Source of the DNA: a bacterium
GTDB lineage: Bacteria > Patescibacteriota > Minisyncoccia > Minisyncoccales > JAGGSE01
NCBI GenBank assembly: GCA_021159225.1
Contig: JAGGSE010000193.1
Location: forward strand, 1 to 5,180
Direction: 5' to 3'
DNA: 5,180 nucleotides
The number at the start of each line of letters is the position of its first letter. Within the stretch, counting starts at the first letter, position 1. The notes beneath the pieces were generated by a model. It made no database searches, was not told where the DNA came from, and was given only the letters and a program-made list of their open reading frames with translations. Of this stretch, positions 1-3,996 are shown piece by piece. A program made the translations under genes and the position numbers.

Positions 1-2
1 AT

Positions 3-68
3 TTGGGAATTGGAATTTGGAATTTTTTTGTTCTGGTTATTGGAAATTGGATATTAATTGGGATTTGG
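3..68. repeat. Degenerate 7-nt-period TTGG(A)A spacer repeat
   Basis: TTGG cores start at positions 3, 10, 17, then 40, 47, then 58 and 65. Within each cluster the step is exactly 7 nt, giving a degenerate ATTGGAA-type heptamer array with a T-run and a diverged stretch (about 21-39) in the middle. No reading frame is supported here. Repeats of this flavour are, as far as I recall, common in intergenic DNA of Parcubacteria-like genomes, but that recollection was not checked. The remainder of the gap up to the operator (69-138) is AT-rich; I see no gene in it, only a small 6-bp hairpin at about 65-81. Confidence 0.6.
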
Positions 69-138
69 GCTTGCTAGCCAAGGGATCTCATCCACTTTTA
101 GATGCATTATAGCGGTTTTTAATAATGAATTCAAACAA

Positions 139-165
139 TTAGCACTCTTGACAAAGGAGTGATAG
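139..165 (+). promoter_or_regulatory. CIRCE operator (HrcA-binding inverted repeat)
   Basis: The sequence reads TTAGCACTC (139-147), a 9-nt spacer (148-156), then GAGTGATAG (157-165). The CIRCE consensus is TTAGCACTC-N9-GAGTGCTAA, so the left arm is perfect, the spacing is exact, and the right arm matches at 7 of 9 positions. It lies 19 nt upstream of a gene for HrcA, the repressor known to bind CIRCE, and it covers the -35 box of the operon promoter. Bound HrcA would therefore exclude RNA polymerase and autoregulate the operon. No second CIRCE is visible in the window. Confidence 0.93.
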
Positions 166-176
166 TTTCTTAAAAT
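148..176 (+). promoter_or_regulatory. Housekeeping-type promoter of the hrcA operon
   Basis: A perfect -35 hexamer TTGACA (148-153) is followed after exactly 17 nt by TAAAAT (171-176), which matches TATAAT at five of six positions. The -35 box sits inside the CIRCE spacer, the classic arrangement for HrcA repression. AT-rich sequence at about 116-138 could help as an UP-like element. Transcription would be expected to start roughly at 182-185, practically at the hrcA GTG. No separate heat-shock sigma-factor promoter is evident. Confidence 0.85.
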
Positions 177-184
177 ATAAGGCG

Positions 185-901
185 GTGGAAATAAGCGATA
201 GACAAAGAGAGATATTGTTAAGGATTGTTCAGGAGTATATTAACTCGGCAAGACCTGTTTCCTCGCGGTTGATTGAGGCGAGGTATAATTTGGGGATTTG
301 TTCGGCGGCGATTAGGATAGAGATGCAGCGTTTGACAGAAATGGGTTTTATTTTTCAGCCCCATACCTCCGCCGGCCGCGTGCCCAGCGATAAAGGATAT
401 CGGTTCTTTGTTGACAATCTGTTGGACGAGGGTGCCCTGGAGATGGAAGATATTTCGGAAATAAAGGATATCTTTCGGAGGAAACAGAAAAATATATTTG
501 GATTGGTAGAGGAGGTGGCTAGGTTTTTAGCCCAAAGGTCGGCAGGATTGGTGGTTTTAGAGATTTTGAAAGGTGGCTTTTTTTGGAAGGAAGGATGGGA
601 GGAAATAGTAAGAGAACCAGAGTTTGAAAGAAGAGACGTACTCCTTGAATTTACCGAACTGCTAAAGGATTTTGAGAAAGAGATAAAAAAATTAAAACCG
701 AAGCGGTTTCCGATGGTTTATATCGGGGGGGAGTGCCCCTTTTCAAAAGGAAGAAATTTTAGTATAATCCTAACCAGGTGCTGTTTTTACAAAAGCCAGG
801 AAGTTATAATTTCTCTTTTAGGACCCAAAAGAATGAATTACAACAGGAATATTGGATTGATTTATTCTTTGGCAAAATTAAATGACGAACAAGGAAAATA
901 A
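185..901 (+). CDS. hrcA: Heat-inducible transcription repressor HrcA (short form)
   Basis: HrcA represses class I heat-shock genes by binding CIRCE as a dimer; in well-studied species its activity depends on GroEL. Residues 1-80 form the winged-helix DNA-binding part with family motifs RQREILLRIVQEYI (about 6-19), SAAIR (40-44) and the hallmark PHTSAGRVPSDKGYRFFVD (59-77). The C-terminal signature is also present: YIGGE (179-183) and LLGPKRMNY (211-219). At 238 residues it is about 100 shorter than typical HrcA (about 340), and the missing part is the middle, which in other HrcA proteins holds much of the GAF-like and dimerisation region. The GTG at 185 is chosen because no ATG, GTG or TTG lies in frame between it and an upstream TGA (149-151), and the next ATG (residue 47) would remove half the helix-turn-helix. 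There is no Shine-Dalgarno at usable spacing. The 3' end overlaps grpE by 20 nt. HrcA identity is very likely; how it dimerises or senses chaperones is unknown. Confidence 0.93.
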   Translation: MEISDRQREILLRIVQEYINSARPVSSRLIEARYNLGICSAAIRIEMQRLTEMGFIFQPHTSAGRVPSDKGYRFFVDNLLDEGALEMEDISEIKDIFRRKQKNIFGLVEEVARFLAQRSAGLVVLEILKGGFFWKEGWEEIVREPEFERRDVLLEFTELLKDFEKEIKKLKPKRFPMVYIGGECPFSKGRNFSIILTRCCFYKSQEVIISLLGPKRMNYNRNIGLIYSLAKLNDEQGK

Positions 902-1391
902 AGAGGAAAGAGAGGAAAAAGCAGAAATTGAACTTAGAAAACAATTGGAGGAATGCCAGAAGGCAAAGAGCGAATATCTGGCTGGTTGGCAGAGAGAAAA
1001 GGCAGATTTTTTGAACTACAAAAAGAAGGAAGCAGAAAGGATTGAGGAGGTGGCTAAACATATAGTAGAAGGATTTGTCTTGGCTCTTTTGCCGATATTG
1101 GATAGTTTTGATATCGCTGAAAAAAGTTTGTCTGGTAATTCCAAAGAAGAGGAAAGCATTAAGGGTTTTTTACAGATAAAGAAGCAACTCTTGGATTTCT
1201 TGAGGTCCCACGGAGTGGAAGAAATAAAAGCCGAGGGTCAGAAATTTAATCCTGATTGTATGGAGGCGGTAGAAATGGTTGAGACCCATTCCCAGGAGCA
1301 GAAGTCGGGTCAGGTAATCCAAGAGGTTCAAAAAGGTTATAAAATAACAGGCCGGGTTTTGAGGCCGGCAAAGGTAAAGGTCGTTAAATAA
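882..1391 (+). CDS. grpE: Nucleotide exchange factor GrpE
   Basis: GrpE is the cytoplasmic co-chaperone that opens the DnaK nucleotide-binding domain and releases ADP so ATP can bind and substrate can leave. The 169-residue length is normal. Residues 1-60 are charged and helical, the expected disordered tail plus long dimer helix, with the family stretch WQREKADFLNYKKKEAER (36-53). LLPILDSFDIA (69-79) matches the four-helix-bundle region. The C-terminal beta wing carries KFNPDCMEAV (121-130) and KGYKITGRVLRPAKVKV (151-167), the GrpE signature. The ATG lies 20 nt inside the end of hrcA, which suggests translational coupling; no Shine-Dalgarno precedes it. The partner DnaK is encoded two genes downstream. 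No key element appears missing. Confidence 0.97.
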   Translation: MTNKENKEEREEKAEIELRKQLEECQKAKSEYLAGWQREKADFLNYKKKEAERIEEVAKHIVEGFVLALLPILDSFDIAEKSLSGNSKEEESIKGFLQIKKQLLDFLRSHGVEEIKAEGQKFNPDCMEAVEMVETHSQEQKSGQVIQEVQKGYKITGRVLRPAKVKVVK

Positions 1392-1458
1392 TTTTTGTTT
1401 CGCTAAAGAAATTCTAAATCTGTTCTAGAGGTTTAGGGTTTCCGCTGCGAAACAAAAA
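1392..1458 (+). promoter_or_regulatory. Long imperfect hairpin before hsp20, candidate RNA thermometer
   Basis: Directly after the grpE stop, a perfect 12-bp inverted repeat pairs TTTTTGTTTCGC (1392-1403) with GCGAAACAAAAA (1447-1458). After a 4x4 internal loop (1404-1407 against 1443-1446), a second 14-bp stem pairs 1408-1421 with 1429-1442, including three G-U pairs, around a 7-nt loop (1422-1428). The outer stem is mostly A-U and its right arm runs into the A-rich part of the hsp20 Shine-Dalgarno. This is seen in the sequence; a temperature-sensing role is inferred from its position and the small heat-shock gene it precedes. It has no 3' T-run on either strand, so it is not an ordinary terminator. 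A protein-binding site or a remnant of a palindromic element remain possible. The structure is clear; the function is uncertain. Confidence 0.55.
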
Positions 1459-1460
1459 GG
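1454..1460 (+). promoter_or_regulatory. Ribosome-binding site of hsp20
   Basis: AAAAAGG ends 10 nt before the ATG at 1471. It is the only reasonable Shine-Dalgarno-like sequence in front of any gene in this window. Its A-run (1454-1458) is base-paired in the upstream hairpin, while the two G residues (1459-1460) lie just outside the stem, so access may depend on the hairpin opening. Confidence 0.5.
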
Positions 1461-1470
1461 CAAAAAACAT

Positions 1471-1944
1471 ATGGCTTTAATTCCATGGAAACCCTTTGGA
1501 GATTTGGAAAAATGGCTCGGGGAAGGAATACCGGACATATGGGAATGGCCCGAGATTAGATTTCCCAAACTCCCTTCAGTTCGGGTGCCTCGGATGGACA
1601 TTTACGAAAAAGGCAATAACGTTGTTGCCGAGGTTGAATTACCCGGGGTAAAGGCAGAGGATATTAGCGTAGAGGTGAAGGACAATGTTTTGGACATAGA
1701 GGCAAGAAGCGAAGAAGAAAAGGAGGAGAAGAAAAAGGGATATTACAGAAAGGAAAGCGGGGAAAGATATTTCCGAAGACAGGCTACTCTGCCTACGGAT
1801 GTTGTTGGAGATAAGGCAGAAGCGGAATATGCTGATGGCGTTTTGACGGTGACCATTCCCAAAGCGAAGCCAAAGGCAGCCAAAGAGAAGAAAATTAAAG
1901 TAAAGGCAAAAAAGACAAAGGGGAAAGGAAAGGCGAAAAAATAA
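1471..1944 (+). CDS. hsp20: Small heat-shock protein, Hsp20/alpha-crystallin family
   Basis: This is an ATP-independent holdase that binds unfolding proteins and keeps them refoldable for DnaK/DnaJ. The start MALIPWKPFGDLEKWL is typical of the family. The alpha-crystallin domain spans about residues 38-131, with VELPGV (55-60), VEVKDNVLDIEA (67-78), YFRRQATLP (100-108) and the closing hallmark YADGVLTVTIPKA (120-132). An IXI/V-type oligomer motif, IKV, is at 142-144. The tail is unusual: 15 of the last 27 residues are lysine, ending GKGKAKK. At 157 residues it has normal length. It sits between grpE and dnaK, which is not the standard operon order but places it with its refolding partners. 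It is preceded by a long hairpin that may control translation. Family assignment is firm; the tail's role (solubility, nucleic-acid or membrane contact) is unknown. Confidence 0.96.
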   Translation: MALIPWKPFGDLEKWLGEGIPDIWEWPEIRFPKLPSVRVPRMDIYEKGNNVVAEVELPGVKAEDISVEVKDNVLDIEARSEEEKEEKKKGYYRKESGERYFRRQATLPTDVVGDKAEAEYADGVLTVTIPKAKPKAAKEKKIKVKAKKTKGKGKAKK

Positions 1945-1961
1945 AGAACAAAGAAACGCGG

Positions 1962-1995
1962 AGGGCCCTGCAGAGAATCCTCTCTGTAGGGCTCT
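1962..1995 (+). promoter_or_regulatory. 15-bp stem-loop between hsp20 and dnaK
   Basis: Positions 1962-1976 pair with 1981-1995 across the 4-nt loop ATCC (1977-1980). The 15 pairs are unbroken and include two G-U pairs, with a GC-rich lower stem (GGGCCCT against AGGGCTC, where one pair is G-U). A T-rich run (TTTGTTTTT, 2006-2014) begins about 10 nt later, too far for a canonical intrinsic terminator, though partial attenuation cannot be excluded. Since dnaK has no convincing promoter of its own, the element more likely tunes mRNA stability or processing between hsp20 and dnaK. The 12-bp palindrome TTTTTATAAAAA (2010-2021) abuts the dnaK start. Confidence 0.55.
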
Positions 1996-2022
1996 ATCCA
2001 CGAAATTTGTTTTTATAAAAAA

Positions 2023-3942
2023 ATGGCAAAAGTATTAGGCATTGATTTAGGGACATCTATTTCAAAGATGGCGGCTATCTGTGAAGGAGAGCCAAGGTGT
2101 ATTGAGTCAAGAGAGGGTTCTATTCTCATTCCCTCTGTTGTTGCTGTGACCAAAAACGGCGAGAGAATAGTAGGCACCTTGGCAAACAGGCAAAGGATTA
2201 CCAATCCCAAGAATACGATTTTTGCCGCTAAGAGATTTATTGGAAGACGCTACGACGATCCCGAGGTGCAGGAAGAACTGAAGCGGCTACCCTACGAAAC
2301 GAGAAAGAGGTCTGATGGCGGGGTGGAGATTAAAATGGGAGACAAGTGGTATACCCCGATTGAGATATCTTCAATGATTCTCCAGAAATTAAAACTGGAT
2401 GCCGAAGAAAAATTGGGGGAAAAAATTACAGCCGCTGTTATTACCTGTCCTGCTAATTTTGACGATTCTCAAAGAAAGGCAACCAAGGCGGCTGCCGAGG
2501 TGGCTGGGTTGGAGGTCTTAAGGATAATCAACGAGCCCACGGCCGCTGCCCTTGCTTATGGGCTAGGCAAAAAGGAGCCCAAAAAGGTGGTTGTTTTTGA
2601 TTTCGGCGGAGGGACCTTTGATGTTACAGTACTAAATCTGGCTCCTGATACCGTAGAGGTAGTGGCTACCGGAGGAGAGCCGCATTTAGGAGGAGAAGAT
2701 TTTGACCAGCGGATTATTGAGTGGGTTGTTGAACAATTTAAGAAGGAGCAGGGTGTTGATTTGAAAAAAGATCCCTTAGCCCTTCAGCGGATAAAAGATG
2801 CGGCTGAAAAGGCGAAGATGGAACTGTCCAGCGCGATGGAAACAGAGATTAACCTCCCTTTTATTTCGGCTGATGCCGCCGGTCCTAAACATCTGCTTTA
2901 CAAGATCAGCCGCGCCCAGTTTAACAATCTAACAAGGGATTTGGTAGAGAAGGCAATTGAAAGGACAAAAAAGACACTTGAGGAAGCAAAGTTGTCTAAA
3001 GAGGATATTGACGAGGTTGTTTTGGCTGGAGGAACAACGCTCATTCCAGCAGTTAGGGAAGCGGTGAAAAATTTTTTCGGCAAGGAGCCCAACAAGTCCA
3101 TTAACCCTGAAGAGGTGGTAGCCAGGGGAGCGGCAATTGAGGCCGAAATAATAAAAGCCCAAAAAGAGGGAAGGGCGCCTGAAGGAGAGATAAAGAGCGT
3201 TTTGCTTTTGGATGTTTTGCCCCTTTCTTTGGGAATTGAGACCTTGGGCGGAGTTAATACAATAATGATTCCCAAGAATACCACCATTCCCACCTCCAAA
3301 ACCCAGATATTTTCAACCGCTGCTGATAATCAGTCCTCGGTAGAAATTAATGTGCTTCAAGGAGAAAGGCCTATGGCGTCTGATTGCCGTTCTTTAGGCA
3401 GATTTATTTTAAGCGGTATTCCTCCTGCTCCTCGGGGAGTGCCCCAAATTGAGGTAACATTTGACGTTGATGCCAACGGTACAATTAAGGTAACCGCAAA
3501 GGACAAAGCCACAGGAAAATCTCAGTCCGTTAAAATCGAGGGTTCAATTGGACTTTCAAAGGAAGAGATAGAGAGAATGAAAAGAGAAGCCGAGATTCAC
3601 GCGAAGGAGGACCAAGAGAAACGTCGGTTGATTGAAGCGAAAAATACGGCTGACAACTTAATTTATACCAGCGAGAAAACCCTTAGAGAGGCCGGAGATA
3701 AAATCTCTTCTGAAAGCAAGAAGGAGGTTGAGGAGAAGATTGAGGAGTTGAAAAAGGCAAAAGAAGGTGATAATTTAGAAGAGATAAAGAGCAAGACCCA
3801 GGCATTGTCAGAGGCAATTCAGAAGGTGGGAGCGCAGATGTATCGCCAGGCCCAACAGGGGGGCAAAGAAGGACAAGCAAATGAGAAGAAACAGGAAGAA
3901 GGAAAGCAAAACCCTGAGGAGGGAAAATACGAAGAGAAATAA
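2023..3942 (+). CDS. dnaK: Molecular chaperone DnaK (Hsp70)
   Basis: This is the cytoplasmic ATP-dependent chaperone that binds exposed hydrophobic segments of client proteins. The 639 residues match the usual length. The nucleotide-binding domain (about 1-390) has IDLGT (7-11), K70, P143 and R151 (proline switch and relay), NEPTAAALAYG (170-180, with E171) and FDFGGGTFD (192-200). The hydrophobic linker is VLLLDV (393-398). The substrate-binding domain follows with LSLGIET (401-407), NTTIPT (419-424), VLQGER (444-449) and PRGVPQIEVTFD (470-481). A helical lid covers about 510-605, then a charged Gln/Gly/Glu/Lys-rich tail to EEK. Departures from the E. coli pattern include S12-I13 in place of Thr-Asn in the phosphate loop, N145 and D147 in place of Tyr and Asn, and GGTTLIP (336-342) for GGQTRMP. 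The ATG follows TATAAAAAA with no Shine-Dalgarno, and the MAKVLGIDLG start fits the family. Function as an Hsp70 is very likely. Confidence 0.98.
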   Translation: MAKVLGIDLGTSISKMAAICEGEPRCIESREGSILIPSVVAVTKNGERIVGTLANRQRITNPKNTIFAAKRFIGRRYDDPEVQEELKRLPYETRKRSDGGVEIKMGDKWYTPIEISSMILQKLKLDAEEKLGEKITAAVITCPANFDDSQRKATKAAAEVAGLEVLRIINEPTAAALAYGLGKKEPKKVVVFDFGGGTFDVTVLNLAPDTVEVVATGGEPHLGGEDFDQRIIEWVVEQFKKEQGVDLKKDPLALQRIKDAAEKAKMELSSAMETEINLPFISADAAGPKHLLYKISRAQFNNLTRDLVEKAIERTKKTLEEAKLSKEDIDEVVLAGGTTLIPAVREAVKNFFGKEPNKSINPEEVVARGAAIEAEIIKAQKEGRAPEGEIKSVLLLDVLPLSLGIETLGGVNTIMIPKNTTIPTSKTQIFSTAADNQSSVEINVLQGERPMASDCRSLGRFILSGIPPAPRGVPQIEVTFDVDANGTIKVTAKDKATGKSQSVKIEGSIGLSKEEIERMKREAEIHAKEDQEKRRLIEAKNTADNLIYTSEKTLREAGDKISSESKKEVEEKIEELKKAKEGDNLEEIKSKTQALSEAIQKVGAQMYRQAQQGGKEGQANEKKQEEGKQNPEEGKYEEK

Positions 3943-3944
3943 TC

Positions 3945-3972
3945 TTGACAAATATTCGTAAATTCGTAACTT
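3945..3972 (+). promoter_or_regulatory. Possible weak promoter for dnaJ and tRNA-Lys
   Basis: A perfect TTGACA (3945-3950) lies just after the dnaK stop, within the 10-mer TCTTGACAAA that also forms the -35 region of the hrcA promoter (146-155). The best -10 candidate is TAACTT (3967-3972) at 16-nt spacing, matching consensus at only three of six positions. There is no CIRCE here, so any transcription would be independent of HrcA. The AT-rich repeat in the same gap could create a chance match, so this is tentative. Confidence 0.28.
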
Positions 3973-3986
3973 ATTCGTAAATTCGT
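3953..3986. repeat. Direct repeat of TATTCGTAAATTCGT (two copies)
   Basis: The 15-mer TATTCGTAAATTCGT occurs exactly at 3953-3967 and 3972-3986, offset by 19 nt. Each copy itself contains two ATTCGT cores 8 nt apart, so the cores start at 3954, 3962, 3973 and 3981 (steps 8, 11, 8). The repeat fills most of the 54-nt dnaK-dnaJ gap. It is not self-complementary and does not form a hairpin. Similar ATTCGTA strings are, from unverified memory, frequent in Parcubacteria-like spacers; a protein-binding role is also conceivable. Confidence 0.75.
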
Positions 3987-3996
3987 TGATGATTGT

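Noticed and set aside
65..81. Small hairpin TTGGGCT/AGCCAA as terminator of an upstream gene
   Set aside because: Six pairs with a bulge and no following T-run; no upstream gene is visible in the window.
97..125. Alternative promoter TTTAGA-N17-TAATAA upstream of CIRCE
   Set aside because: The -35 match is poor and a far better promoter overlapping CIRCE lies just downstream.
725..743. GGGG-CCCC hairpin followed by TTTT inside hrcA, terminator-like
   Set aside because: The stem is only about 4 bp with a short T-run and lies within a conserved coding motif.
804..1061. 85-codon minus-strand frame rich in Phe and Leu, resembling a membrane segment
   Set aside because: It is antisense to the Glu/Lys-rich end of hrcA and start of grpE, which explains the hydrophobic composition.
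1392..1458. Reading the grpE-hsp20 hairpin as an intrinsic terminator
   Set aside because: The right arm is followed by GGCAAAAAA rather than a T-run, and the opposite strand also lacks a T-run after the stem.
1639..2001. 120-codon minus-strand frame across hsp20
   Set aside because: Its Phe/Leu-rich translation is what the lysine- and glutamate-rich hsp20 coding strand gives in reverse; no independent support.
2014..2019. TATAAA before dnaK as a -10 box
   Set aside because: No -35-like hexamer lies at 16-18 nt upstream, and transcription would start inside the dnaK start codon region.
2898..3299. 133-codon open frame on the minus strand inside dnaK
   Set aside because: It is antisense to a fully conserved dnaK region and shows no recognisable domain or start signal; it is a shadow of the dnaK codon pattern.
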